DNA of 46,327 bases from an uncultured delta proteobacterium (lineage in GTDB: Bacteria; Myxococcota_A; Polyangia; Haliangiales; Haliangiaceae): contig CAADGB010000361.1 of assembly GCA_900696455.1 (NCBI GenBank), positions 1 to 46,327 on the forward strand. Direction: 5' to 3'. Shown here one piece after another: positions 1 to 13,837 of the stretch. A program made the translations under genes and the position numbers. Every line of letters begins with the position of its first letter. Position 1 is the first letter of the stretch. The notes below the pieces were generated by a model. The model was not told where the DNA came from. It made no database searches and worked only from the letters and a program-made list of their open reading frames with translations.

Positions 1-125
1 CGGTCGGAGATGGCGGGAAACGAACGGCGAGCTGCATCTCTCCGGTCGGCCTGAGCTCTTCACCGACCGCGGTCGGAGATGGCGGGAAACGAACGGCGAG
101 CTGCATCTCTCCGGTCGGCCTGAGC
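1..125. repeat. 56-bp direct repeat, two copies, period 69
   Basis: The unit at 1-56 recurs without change at 70-125, separated by 13 bp. The left copy starts at the window edge, so the array may continue outside. Each unit holds the 10-mer ACGAACGGCG (20-29 and 89-98), whose reverse complement appears in the next repeat family. I see no credible gene in this stretch. Confidence 0.9.
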
Positions 126-140
126 CGCCCGAGCGTCAGC

Positions 141-352
141 GAGGGCGTGTCGAAGGCCGACAAGCCGCGGCCCTCGCGCGAGTGTTGTCGGGCGCTTGCC
201 GGCGCCGTTCGTTAGGAGCCGGCCGAGCGAGCGCGAGGGCGTGTCGAAGGCCGACAAGCCGCGGCCGTCGCGCGAGCGATGTCGGGCGCTTGCCGGCGCC
301 GTTCGTTAGGAGCCGCCCGAGCGAGCGCGAGGGCGTGTCGAAGGCCGACAGC
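141..352. repeat. 94-bp tandem repeat, about 2.3 copies
   Basis: Units begin at 141, 235 and 329 with GAGGGCGTGTCGAAGGCCGA. The first two units are about 94 bp with a few substitutions; the third is cut short near 352, just before the stop of the membrane protein gene at 369. Each full unit contains CGCCGTTCGT (203-212 and 297-306), the inverse of the 10-mer in the 56-bp repeat. The first 368 bp thus hold only repeats and no supported gene. Confidence 0.85.
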
Positions 353-368
353 CGACAGCCGACGCGCC

Positions 369-968
<600 letters not shown>

Positions 969-1031
969 CGGCGGAGCGTAGCGCAAGCGGCGGCGGCGCG
1001 TGGCGCGCCACCGCCGACGCCGAGGCGGGGC

Positions 1032-1062
1032 CGAAAACGACGACGCCGGGCGGGAGCCCGGC
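1032..1062 (-). terminator. Probable intrinsic terminator after ftsZ
   Basis: Perfect 7-bp stem GCCGGGC/GCCCGGC at 1045-1062 with a 4-nt loop, 43 bp past the ftsZ stop. Read in the ftsZ direction a TTTT run follows about 7 nt later. The U-run is short, so termination strength is uncertain. Confidence 0.5.
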
Positions 1063-1105
1063 GCGCGGCGGTAAGCGAGGCGAGGTGGAGGCGGTCCGCC
1101 CGGGC

Positions 1106-2515
<1,410 letters not shown>

Positions 2516-2537
2516 TGGGTTTCCTCCCCTTTGATCC

Positions 2538-2572
2538 GTCATGCAGCCGGGGATCTGCGCGGGCAAGTTTTT
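2538..2572 (-). promoter_or_regulatory. Putative ftsZ promoter with A-tract/TTG motif
   Basis: On the minus strand an AAAAAC run is followed by TTGCCC (2561-2566). A 17-nt spacer leads to the weak -10 CATGAC (2538-2543). The same A-tract plus TTG arrangement lies before ftsQ, ftsW and rsmH. Here, unlike the others, a short leader with a good Shine-Dalgarno follows. Confidence 0.5.
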
Positions 2573-2617
2573 GATCGACATGCGCGCGCCGACGCAGCTC
2601 GCGTCGACGCCGCGCGG

Positions 2618-3853
<1,236 letters not shown>

Positions 3854-3863
3854 GGTGGGGGCT

Positions 3864-4790
3864 TCAGTTGGTGCGGAACGACACCGTCAAAAGATCGGTG
3901 CGGATGTCGTTGTCGACGTGGATGGCGCGGGCGCGGGCGCGCTCGTCGGGAGAGAGCGCCGACCAGGTGGCGTCGAAGCGCGCCAGGCGGTCGGTGAGCT
4001 GGGCGCCGTCGGTCGCGCCGAGGCGGACGGCGACCGCGCTGTCGTAGGTGAAGACGGTGGCGCCGCGGCGGTCGACGGCGACCTCGCCGACCGCGGGCCG
4101 GCCATCGGCGGCGCCGTCGGTCCACGCCGCCAGCACCTCGAGGCCGCGCCGGACCTGGGCCGCGGCCTCGTCGGGGGCGCTGGCGTAGAGCTCGCGGGGG
4201 ACGCCGCTCACCACCGGCAGGCCGGCGCCCTCGCCGCGGGCGAGGTCGGCGCGCTTGAAGGGGCGGCCGCTGGCGTCGACCAGGTAGAGCTCGCCGGCGG
4301 CGACCACCGCGGCTGGGGTCCGCTCGCGCAGCTCGACGACGACGCGCTGGGGCAGCTCGCGGCGGACGTCGACCGCGGCGATCCACGGCAGGGCGGCCAG
4401 GGTCGACTCGGCGAGGCCGATCGGGGCGCGGAAGATGTTGTCGCCGCGCGAGAACGGCAGGAGCGCGCGGACCTCGTCGGCGGTGCGCACGGTCGAGCCC
4501 CGGACCTCGACGTCGGCCACCGCGAAGCGGCGCGAGGTGGTCAGGAAGTCGTGACCGAGGGTCAGGCCGGCGCCGACCGCCGCCAGGATCGCGGTGGTGG
4601 CCAGGGCCGGGGCGGCGCGACGGACCGCGCGGCCGCAGGCGTCGAGCGCCTCGCGCGGCCGGGGCAGCCGCGCCACCAGCGGGCTGGTCCGACGCCGGTT
4701 CGGGCGCAGCACCAGCCGCGAGACGCGCGGGATGCGGTCCGGCAGCGCGGCACGGGGCGGCGTTCCCCTCGACGACCGGGATCGGTCCAT
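3864..4790 (-). CDS. ftsQ: Cell division protein FtsQ/DivIB
   Basis: Bitopic divisome protein linking FtsL/FtsB to the septal synthase. The 308-aa product has a long basic cytoplasmic N-terminus, one transmembrane segment (around ALATTAILAAVGAGLTLG), a POTRA domain beginning at FAVADVEVRGSTVRTADEV, and the FtsQ beta domain. ATG 4790 was chosen because a -10-like TATTTC ends 7 nt upstream; GTG 4808 would add six residues. No Shine-Dalgarno is obvious, consistent with a leaderless or very short leader. Gene position before ftsA and ftsZ supports the call. Confidence 0.92.
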   Translation of the reverse strand: MDRSRSSRGTPPRAALPDRIPRVSRLVLRPNRRRTSPLVARLPRPREALDACGRAVRRAAPALATTAILAAVGAGLTLGHDFLTTSRRFAVADVEVRGSTVRTADEVRALLPFSRGDNIFRAPIGLAESTLAALPWIAAVDVRRELPQRVVVELRERTPAAVVAAGELYLVDASGRPFKRADLARGEGAGLPVVSGVPRELYASAPDEAAAQVRRGLEVLAAWTDGAADGRPAVGEVAVDRRGATVFTYDSAVAVRLGATDGAQLTDRLARFDATWSALSPDERARARAIHVDNDIRTDLLTVSFRTN

Positions 4791-4797
4791 GGTCAGC

Positions 4798-4833
4798 GAA
4801 ATAGGCACGCCCGGATCACGCGGGCAATTTTTC
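4798..4833 (-). promoter_or_regulatory. Putative ftsQ promoter with A-tract/TTG motif
   Basis: Minus-strand order: A-tract, TTGCCC (4822-4827), 18-nt spacer, TATTTC (4798-4803), 7 nt, ATG. It matches the elements before ftsZ, ftsW and rsmH and implies a start of transcription at or next to the start codon. Confidence 0.5.
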
Positions 4834-4966
4834 GACCGTCGTCACCACGACTTTGCGCGCGATCCGGATCTCTCGTGCACGGACGTTCAGTGCCCGTGGC
4901 GCGCACGCGCGGGCGCGCGCGGCGGCGGTGGGCGCCAACCGGCATCGCGTCCCGACCAGACCCGGT

Positions 4967-5254
4967 TCAGTCGACGTCGATGATGCTGATCACCGGCGCG
5001 TCGTCGTACTCGGGCGTGCTGGCGCCGGTGACCCGCGGGCTGTCGTCGACGCGCTTGCGGGCCGGCGTGGCCCGCGCCTTCGGCTTGCGCTTGCTGGGCG
5101 GGCTGGCCTTGCGCGCGGTGGGCGCGCTCTTGGCCTTGACCGTGGCCGCCGGCTTCTTCTTGGTCGGCTTCCAGAGCTGGGCGTGGGCGGGCGCGGTCAG
5201 ACCAAGCCCGATCGCCAGCGCGAGGGGGAGCCGGAGCCAGCGCGAGACCGCCAC
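4967..5254 (-). CDS. Small exported Lys/Ala/Pro-rich basic protein
   Basis: A 95-aa ORF from GTG. It opens with a classical signal peptide (RWLRLPLALAIGLGLTAPAHA, likely cleaved after AHA). The mature part is low in complexity and strongly basic (many Lys, Ala, Pro, Ser), ending in a short acidic tail with ISIIDVD. No domain is recognisable. It lies 176 bp upstream of ftsQ on the same strand and divergent from the kinase at 5351. A basic exported peptide next to wall genes could bind peptidoglycan or anionic envelope polymers, but that is speculation. Confidence 0.6.
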   Translation of the reverse strand: MAVSRWLRLPLALAIGLGLTAPAHAQLWKPTKKKPAATVKAKSAPTARKASPPSKRKPKARATPARKRVDDSPRVTGASTPEYDDAPVISIIDVD

Positions 5255-5338
5255 GTCCGGAGCCTGCCACAGCCGGCCGGCCGGCGCAGCAGGTTCCGAC
5301 CGCGTCCGGTCGCGCGGGTCGCGACCGCCGGCGTGCGG

Positions 5339-5344
5339 TAGATT
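5339..5344 (+). promoter_or_regulatory. -10-like TAGATT 6 nt before the kinase start
   Basis: TAGATT ends exactly 6 nt before the GTG at 5351, which would place the transcription start on the start codon. No convincing -35 is present at the right distance and there is no Shine-Dalgarno. Confidence 0.35.
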
Positions 5345-5350
5345 CGGCCC

Positions 5351-6958
5351 GTGGGAGCCTCGAGCGAGACCGCCCTGCCGCCCGGCGGACCCGCGTCCGC
5401 GGCCGGGCCGGCGTCCGAGCTCGAGGCGGTCATCGACGGCCGCTACCGCCTGGTCGAGCAGATCGGGGTGGGCGGCATGGGCACCGTCTACCGCGCCGAG
5501 CACGTCGGCATGGGCCGCGTGGTCGCGGTCAAGCTCCTGCGGCCGGAGCTGGGCGGCAAGGCCGACGCCGTCGAGCGCTTCACCCGCGAGGCCCAGGCCT
5601 CGGCCCGGGTCAGCCACAAGAACATCGTCGCCGTCAGCGACTTCGGCGTGCGCGATGACGGCACGCTCTACCTGGTGATGGAGTACCTGCGCGGCGAGTC
5701 GCTGCGCGAGCGGCTCGATCGCCGCGGGCGCCTGCCGTGGATGCAGGCGGTCGGCATCGCCCGCCACGTCGCCCGCGGCCTCGCCCACGCCCACGCCCAG
5801 GGCGTGGTCCACCGCGACATCAAGCCCGAGAACATCTTCCTGGTCGAGGACGACGACGACCCGGAGTTCGCCAAGATCCTCGACTTCGGCATCGCCCGCT
5901 CGCTCGAGGACGACGACGCGCGCGTCACCCAGGCCGGCTTCGTCGTCGGTACCCCGGCCTACCTGTCGCCGGAGCAGGCGCTGGGCGGCGCCGTCGATCA
6001 CCGCTGCGACGTCTACTCGCTGTGCATCGTGCTCTACGAGATGCTGTGCGGGCGCACGCCGTTCGGCGACCGGCCGCCGGTGGCGATGCTGACCGCCCAC
6101 GCCGTGGTCGAGGTCCCGGCGATGGCCGAGGTCGCGCCCGACGCCGACGTGCCGCCCGAGGTCGAGGCCCTGGTGCGGCGCGGGCTGGCCAAGGAGCGCG
6201 ACCAGCGTCAGCCCGACGCCGACACCCTGACCGCCGAGCTCGACCTCGTCCGCGGCCACACCGATCCCGGCCTCGCGCTCGGGCGCTCGTCGCCAGGGCA
6301 CGTCGTGCCGCGGGTCTCGACCGGCCTGCCGGTGGCGTACGCGGCGACCCCGCCGCCGGGCGGGCTCGTGACCCCGCCGCCGGGCGGGCCGGGCGCGCTG
6401 GCGACCCCGCCGCCGGGCGGGCTGGCGGCCGTGGCCAGCCCCGGGGCGGCGCCGGCGCCGAGCGGTTTCGGCGGCTGGCTGGTCGAGAGCTTCCCCCGCC
6501 TGCGCGAGCGCGCGTTCGTCCTGCGCTGGCTGAAGCTCGGCGTCGGCGGCCTGGTGCTGGTCGGCGTCCTGGTCGCGATCATCACCTCGACCAACCCCGA
6601 CGGCGCGAGCCCGCGCGCGCCGGGCGCGGCCCCGGGATCGGGCGTCGGGTCCGCGGTCACGCCGGCCCTGCCCCCGCGCATGCCCGACCTGGTGCCCAAC
6701 CCGGCGATCAGCGCGGCCAGCCGCGACGAGCGCCTCAAGGCCGCGCTCCACGATCTCGACAAGGGCAAGACCTGCGAGGAGCGCAAGGCCGCGGTCGCCC
6801 GCCTGCGCGACCTCGGCGACGCGCGCGCGGTCCCGGCGCTCAAGCGGGCGCGCTACCGCATGCGCGGCGGCGTGCTCGGCGTCGGCGACAGCAACACCAA
6901 CCGCTGCCTCAAGGCCGACGCCGAGGCGGCGCTGGCCGAGCTCGGCGCGCCGCCCTGA
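5351..6958 (+). CDS. Membrane-anchored Hanks-type Ser/Thr protein kinase
   Basis: 535 aa. The N-terminal kinase domain (about residues 31-300) has the glycine loop IGVGGMGTVY, the ATP-binding Lys61 (VAVK), the catalytic loop HRDIKPEN (154-161), DFG at 178-180 and the GTPAYLSPEQ activation segment, so it should be active. A Pro/Gly linker follows with three TPPPGG repeats, then one transmembrane helix (about 397-414) and a roughly 110-residue outer domain with two short helical repeats (DKGKTCEERKAAVARLRDLG) that resemble HEAT units. It lies between ftsQ and ddl on the opposite strand. A link to wall-synthesis control is inferred from position. The stop TGA is supplied by a dispersed repeat. 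Confidence 0.93.
   Translation: MGASSETALPPGGPASAAGPASELEAVIDGRYRLVEQIGVGGMGTVYRAEHVGMGRVVAVKLLRPELGGKADAVERFTREAQASARVSHKNIVAVSDFGVRDDGTLYLVMEYLRGESLRERLDRRGRLPWMQAVGIARHVARGLAHAHAQGVVHRDIKPENIFLVEDDDDPEFAKILDFGIARSLEDDDARVTQAGFVVGTPAYLSPEQALGGAVDHRCDVYSLCIVLYEMLCGRTPFGDRPPVAMLTAHAVVEVPAMAEVAPDADVPPEVEALVRRGLAKERDQRQPDADTLTAELDLVRGHTDPGLALGRSSPGHVVPRVSTGLPVAYAATPPPGGLVTPPPGGPGALATPPPGGLAAVASPGAAPAPSGFGGWLVESFPRLRERAFVLRWLKLGVGGLVLVGVLVAIITSTNPDGASPRAPGAAPGSGVGSAVTPALPPRMPDLVPNPAISAASRDERLKAALHDLDKGKTCEERKAAVARLRDLGDARAVPALKRARYRMRGGVLGVGDSNTNRCLKADAEAALAELGAPP
6346..6424 (+). repeat. In-frame TPPPGG minisatellite in kinase linker
   Basis: Three copies of a GC-rich unit, each encoding TPPPGG, within the linker of the kinase at 5351. 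Copy-number change would keep the frame and alter only linker length. Confidence 0.7.
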
Positions 6959-7169
6959 GCCGAGCGCAGCGAGGCGGCTCTGGTCCGGATGAGATCGGAC
7001 GAGCCCGTCAGCGGGCGAGGTCGATCGATCGAAGGAGAGCCTGGCATCGATTCGATGACAGGCTCTGAGCCGAGGCGCAGCCGAGGCGCTCGGCTCCGAC
7101 TCGGGTCGGCACCGGCGTCCTCGCCGGGACCGACCGATCGACCAGAGCGTGGGGTTCCGTCACACGCTC
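6956..7169 (+). repeat. Dispersed multi-hairpin element, copy A
   Basis: A 214-bp element beginning with the TGA stop of the kinase gene. The reverse complement of 44268-44484 (copy C) is nearly the same: the first 118 bp are identical and the rest differs by a few substitutions and 3 bp. A third, truncated copy is at 22716-22816. It is a chain of inverted repeats: GAGCCG/CGGCTC, GTCCG/CGGAC, GCCCG/CGGGC, GAGCCTG/CAGGCTC, CCGAC/GTCGG, CCGGCG/CGCCGG, and a terminal GAGCGTG-type stem ending in CACACGCTC. It has no open reading frame of its own. Confidence 0.9.
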
Positions 7170-7183
7170 CCGAGCGCGAAAGC

Positions 7184-7201
7184 GGGCCCGAACCCGGGCC
7201 C
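7184..7201. terminator. GC hairpin just after repeat copy A
   Basis: Perfect 7-bp stem GGGCCCG/CGGGCCC with a 4-nt loop, 14 bp past the end of the repeat and 40 bp before the next gene. There is no T-run; it may end transcription from the kinase gene. Confidence 0.3.
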
Positions 7202-7241
7202 CGGCGAGACGGCGGCGACCGCCCGGTAGTACGGTCGGGGG

Positions 7242-8009
7242 ATGGCGAGCTGGGAGCAAGACTTCGACTTCTACATGGCCATGATCGAGGAGCTGCCGGC
7301 CTCGTTCGTGGTCGATCTCCAGGCGGCGCGCCACGCGCCGGTGGCCAGCCACCCCATCCTGCTCAGCGTGCGGGTGCCGATGCAGCTCCGCCGCGACGAC
7401 GGCCTGCGCGACGGCCAGGAGCTCGACGCCCTGGCCGCGGTCGAGGACCAGTTCGTCGACGCCCTCGAGGACAAGGTCGAGGCGATCTACGCCGGCCGCG
7501 TCGTCCACGACGGCAACACCACGCTGTTCTTCTACGTCCCCGAGCACCACCGGGCCGCGCTCGACGACCTGCCCGCGCTCACCGGCGCGCCGCCCGAGCC
7601 CTATCTGCCGAAGTGGGCGGTGGCCGACGACCCCGCCTGGGAGCACTACCTCGGCTTCCTCGCCCCCGACGCCTACGCGCTGCAGACGATCTGGAACCGG
7701 CGCCTGGTGGCGATCTTCGAGGAGAAGGGCGACGTCCTCGCCGCCGCGCGCGAGGTCGACCACATGGTCTACTTCCCGACCCGGGCCCAGGCCGAGGAGG
7801 CGAGCGTGGTCCTGCGCGAGCACGGCTTCGCCACCGACGAGCTCGAGCCGCCCACCGACGAGCGGGAGAGCTGGGGCCTGCAGTTCCACCGCGACGACGT
7901 CCTGAGCGACGGCCGCCCCGACGAGTTCGTCGCCGAGATCTTCGGTGTCATCGGCCCCCTCGACGGCACCTACGACGGCTGGGGCGCGACCCACATCAAG
8001 GCGAGCTGA
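7242..8009 (+). CDS. DUF695/RraB-domain protein
   Basis: A 255-aa cytosolic protein. The N-terminal two thirds (to about residue 160) resemble DUF695 proteins (WEQDFDFYMAMIEELPASF; a long acidic central part with FFYVPEH). The C-terminal ~95 residues resemble the RraB family of RNase E inhibitors (DVLAAAREVDHMVYFPTRAQ through the closing YDGWGATHIK). In enterobacteria RraB binds the RNase E scaffold region; whether this one does is unknown. The start has GGGGG directly before ATG and a TAGTAC 9 nt upstream. It converges on ddl. The domain assignment is from memory of family patterns. Confidence 0.8.
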   Translation: MASWEQDFDFYMAMIEELPASFVVDLQAARHAPVASHPILLSVRVPMQLRRDDGLRDGQELDALAAVEDQFVDALEDKVEAIYAGRVVHDGNTTLFFYVPEHHRAALDDLPALTGAPPEPYLPKWAVADDPAWEHYLGFLAPDAYALQTIWNRRLVAIFEEKGDVLAAAREVDHMVYFPTRAQAEEASVVLREHGFATDELEPPTDERESWGLQFHRDDVLSDGRPDEFVAEIFGVIGPLDGTYDGWGATHIKAS

Positions 8010-8056
8010 CGCGGCCGCGCGCCGACGGCCTCGGCTCGCTCGGGGGCCACGGCTCG

Positions 8057-8079
8057 CTCGGCGCGCTCAGCGCGCCGAG
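8057..8079. terminator. Perfect hairpin whose loop is the ddl stop codon
   Basis: Ten-base arms (8057-8066 and 8070-8079) pair perfectly around the three bases of the ddl stop codon (8067-8069). It lies between the convergent ends of the RraB-like gene (stop at 8009) and ddl, so it may act in both directions. There is no T-run on either side. Confidence 0.5.
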
Positions 8080-9004
8080 GCCAGGATGCGCTCGCACAGC
8101 GCGGCGTACGGCAGGCCGGCGCGGGCGGCGATCTTGGGCAGGAGGCTGGTCGCGGTCATGCCGGGCAGGGTGTTGACCTCGAGCACCCAGGCCTGGCCGT
8201 CGCGATCGATGCGCAGGTCGGGGCGGCTGTGGCCGCGACAGCCGAGCGCGCGGTGGGCGGCCAGGGCGTGGGCCTCGGCGCGGGCCACGACCTCGGGCGG
8301 CAGCTCGGGCGGCAGCAGGTAGCGGGTGTCGGCGCGCAGGTACTTGGCGTCGTAGTCGTAGCAGCGCGTGGCCGGCCGGACCTCGACCGAGCCCAGGATC
8401 GCGTCGTCGAGGATGCCGGTGAAGATCTCGGTGCCGGCGATGTACTCCTCGACCAGCACCGGGCCGTGCAGGGTGCGGGCGAGCGCGACCGCGGGCGCGA
8501 GCTGGGCCGCGTCGTCGACGATCGACACCCCGACCGAGCTGCCCTCGTCGGCGGGCTTGATCACCAGCGGGAACGCCCAGCCGGCGAGGGCGGTCGGCGC
8601 GTCGCCGCCGTCGGCGGGGCCGTCGCCCGCGCCCGGCAGCACCTGCCAGCGCGGGGTCGGGATGCCGTGGCTGTCGAAGAGGCGCTTGGACGCGACCTTG
8701 TCCATGGCCAGGGCGCTGGCCAGGATGCCGGAGCCGGTGCAGGGCAGGCCGAGGCACGCGCACAGGCCCTGGACCGCGCCGTCCTCGCCGAAGGTGCCGT
8801 GCAGCGCGTTCCACACCACCTGGGCCCCGGCCTCCGCCAGCAGCGCCGGCAACGACGTGCCGGCGCGCCAGTCGATCGCGACCGCGTCGTGGCCGCGCTC
8901 CTGCAGCGCGGCCAGCACCCCGGCGCCGGTCTTGAGCGAGACCTCGCGCTCGGCGCTGAGCCCCCCCATCACCACGGCGATGCGCTGTCCGCGGAACCGA
9001 TCGG

Positions 9005-9008
<4 letters not shown>
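8067..9008 (-). CDS. ddl: D-alanine--D-alanine ligase
   Basis: ATP-grasp ligase making the D-Ala-D-Ala dipeptide used by MurF. The 313-aa product shows the N-terminal GGLSAEREVSLKTG, the substrate/ATP loop DEGSSVGVS, the acidic metal-binding segment and the closing EVNTLPGMT. Its ATG overlaps the murB stop by four bases (ATGA), so the pair is translationally coupled. It belongs to the single-domain Ddl family of normal length. The last codons form one arm of a hairpin centred on the stop. Confidence 0.96.
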
Positions 9009-10005
<997 letters not shown>

Positions 10006-10009
<4 letters not shown>

Positions 10010-10875
10010 CGCGGCCTCGCCCACACGCCCGCGACCCGGGTCGGGGCCGGGACCGCGCTCACGGCCTCGAGGTAGGCCAGGTACTCGGGGACGGCGATCG
10101 GGACCGGCGTGCCGTGCTCGACGGCGTTCACCCGGAGCCAGCCCGTCCGCACGTCGGGGAAGGCGACCTGCTCGTAGAGCCAGGCCAGCGTGCGGACGTC
10201 GGCCCCGCGACAGCGGCACGCCGCCAGCGCGTCCGGCAGGGCGCTGCGGAGCGCGGCGTCGTCGCGGTCGCCGGGCGGCCCGGCCGCCGCCAGCCGGCGC
10301 TCGAGCTCGGCCCGGCAGGCCGTGCCCGCGGCGCGCTCGATGGCGCGCGCGAGCTCGACGGACGCGTCGGCGCCGACCGTGGCCGCCGCGATCAGCGCCC
10401 ACGACGGCAGCCGCTCGTACGGCGGCGGGACCCGGGTCGTGACCACGAGCCGGACGTCGCCGTGCGGGGCCAGCTTCGACAGCAGGGTCTGGAGCGGATA
10501 GAGCTTCGCGCGCGGCGGCGCCTCGAGCTCGATCACCCGCGGGCGGCCGGTGGCGAGCACCGCCGCGACCTCGTCGGCGACGGTCGCGTTGATCCGGTCG
10601 CTCGGCCGCGCGGGCGCGGGCTGGCCGTCGACCTCGACGACGAGCGCGTCGGGCTCGTCGCCCGGCACCAGGCGGACGACGACGGCGCCGTCGTGGCGGC
10701 CCTCGCCGTCGACGGCGGCGACCGTCGGCAGCGGGCTCGGCACGAACGGCGGCGCCGCCGCCAGGCGCGCGCGCACGCCCTCGAGCGACGGGCAGCTCCC
10801 GCCGTCGCCGCAGCCGGCGGCGACGCCGAGCGCCAGCGCCAGCGCCAGCGCGCCCGGCAGGGACGACGCGCCCAC
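10006..10875 (-). CDS. Lipoprotein of unknown function between murC and murB
   Basis: 289 aa from GTG, beginning two bases after the murC stop and ending in a GTGA overlap with murB, so it is embedded in the cluster's translation unit. The N-terminus has a lipoprotein signal (LALALALGVAAGC). The mature part carries four further Cys, a segment VVVRLVPGDEPDALVVEVDG and helical repeats, but I recognise no family. The spacing suggests a long-standing place in the operon, perhaps a wall- or envelope-associated factor. FtsQ, which might be expected here in other genomes, is encoded elsewhere at 3864-4790. Confidence 0.75.
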
Positions 10876-10877
10876 GA

Positions 10878-12296
<1,419 letters not shown>

Positions 12297-12436
12297 GCGC
12301 GCGTTCTTAGCAGATCCGCGCGGCCCCGGGCGGGTCGCCCGAGGCGTTGTTTCGGCAAGCATCTCGGCGAGGTACGTCACCTCGATCGAACGCCGCCGGC
12401 CGCCGGCCTATTTCCGCGCCGCGGCGGCCGGGCAGG

Positions 12437-13837
12437 TCATGGTACGGGCGGCCAGGGTGGGAGCTCGAGGGCGATGACGAAGCCGTCGTCGCCGCCGCTC
12501 GGCTCGGGGAGGTGGAGGGACTCGAGGTCGAGCTCGAACAGGCGGCGGCCGCCGAGGGCGACGACGTCGCCGTGGATCGCGACCGAGTGGACCGCGACGC
12601 CGGCGCCCAGCTCGTGCTGCCAGCGGATGCGCTCGCGCGCCGTGTCGATCACGGTGAGCGTGGTGCGCTTGTCCTCGCCCACGGCGGCGACGATCACCTG
12701 ATCGCCGCCATCGCCGGCGATCCACACCAGCCGGCGGTCGGTGAGCGGCAGGAGGACCGTGCTCGGCCCGCCGTTACGGGGGACGAACCGGACCGCGCGC
12801 TCCTCGGCTAGCACCACGCCCCCGCGGACGGCCGCGAATCCCGAGCACGGCTCCTCAGAGCTGGCGCGGCCACGGAGCAGCAGCGACTGCATGACTCGGC
12901 CGGTCTCGGCGGAGACCCAGAGGACGACACCCCCGAACCGCTTCTCGTAGCCCACGAGCGGGATGGGCGGCGCTCGCCCTACCCTGAGCGACCTTCCCAT
13001 CGCCGACAGGCAGGCGACGACCTCGTCGCCCACGACGGCCGCACCATGGAAGCCGGCCTCTTCCGTGGCGGTCGCGGTGGACCGCGGAGGCGCGACGTCG
13101 AGCGTCCAGCGCGGACCTCCATCCATCCAGGCCGCGATCCTGTCGAACCCGCGGGAGTACGTACCGAGCAAGAGGAACACCGTCTCGTGGACGTGCCCGA
13201 CGGGGAGCCCGATCAGCCCCCGCCATCCAGGTCTGTCGACCGCGAGGCTCTCGTCCTGCGAGGACTCCGCGCCCACGACCAGCGCGAAGGGGATGGGACC
13301 AGATGGCGGCGGCCAGAGTGAGCCATCAGGCCACCGGAGGCTGGCGCGCGTCGAATTCCACGGTATTCCAATGGGCCCAAGGACGCCCATCCAGAGTCGA
13401 TCGCCAGCGATCGTGAGGCCGGCGCCGCTCGGCATTCCATCTGAGGCGCGTGCCCAGCCGGCCCCGTCCTTGTCTCGTAGCGCGAGCAGTCCAACGTCGC
13501 TTACCTGCGGGCCGCGCGTGACAGGCAAGTCGTGGCCCATGAAGGTGCCTCCGTGCTCAGCGTGAAGCGCGCCACTGGCGACGATCGCGACGCTGCCGTG
13601 CGTGTCGACAGCGACGGAAACGAAACCGCGCCGGGGGGTCGGAAGCCTCTCGGCCCAGAGGACTCGTGGTCTCGTGTGTCCAGAACCGTCCACGTCGGAG
13701 GGGACCGATGAGCGTAGGTGGGAGCCAACGGTTGGACTGCTCGTTGGTGTACGGGAGCATCCCATAGTGACCGCGGCAAGCACCCACAGGGAAAGGAAGC
13801 CGTCGGAAGTGCATCTGGTGGTCACAACGGTCTTCAC
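12437..13837 (-). CDS. Predicted lipoprotein with beta-propeller-like repeats
   Basis: 466 aa from a GTG that overlaps the stop of the gene at 13834 (GTGA). A signal sequence leads to a lipobox-like VTMGC (cysteine near residue 27). The rest is rich in short beta-strand repeats of the type FVSVAVDTHGSVAIVASGAL, AIAGDRLWMG and VAIHGDVVALGGRRLF, as in PQQ/WD-like propellers. No family is certain. Most of the gene uses more A/T at third positions than the dcw genes, which suggests recent acquisition together with the end of the preceding gene. Confidence 0.7.
   Translation of the reverse strand: MKTVVTTRCTSDGFLSLWVLAAVTMGCSRTPTSSPTVGSHLRSSVPSDVDGSGHTRPRVLWAERLPTPRRGFVSVAVDTHGSVAIVASGALHAEHGGTFMGHDLPVTRGPQVSDVGLLALRDKDGAGWARASDGMPSGAGLTIAGDRLWMGVLGPIGIPWNSTRASLRWPDGSLWPPPSGPIPFALVVGAESSQDESLAVDRPGWRGLIGLPVGHVHETVFLLLGTYSRGFDRIAAWMDGGPRWTLDVAPPRSTATATEEAGFHGAAVVGDEVVACLSAMGRSLRVGRAPPIPLVGYEKRFGGVVLWVSAETGRVMQSLLLRGRASSEEPCSGFAAVRGGVVLAEERAVRFVPRNGGPSTVLLPLTDRRLVWIAGDGGDQVIVAAVGEDKRTTLTVIDTARERIRWQHELGAGVAVHSVAIHGDVVALGGRRLFELDLESLHLPEPSGGDDGFVIALELPPWPPVP

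Noticed and set aside
1-352. CRISPR array at the left edge
   Set aside because: The repeats are 56 and 94 bp, nearly contiguous, without unique spacers of regular length, and there are no cas genes.
6346-6424. TPPPGG repeat as a translocation or binding motif
   Set aside because: It is simple low-complexity linker sequence; no known function can be assigned from three copies.
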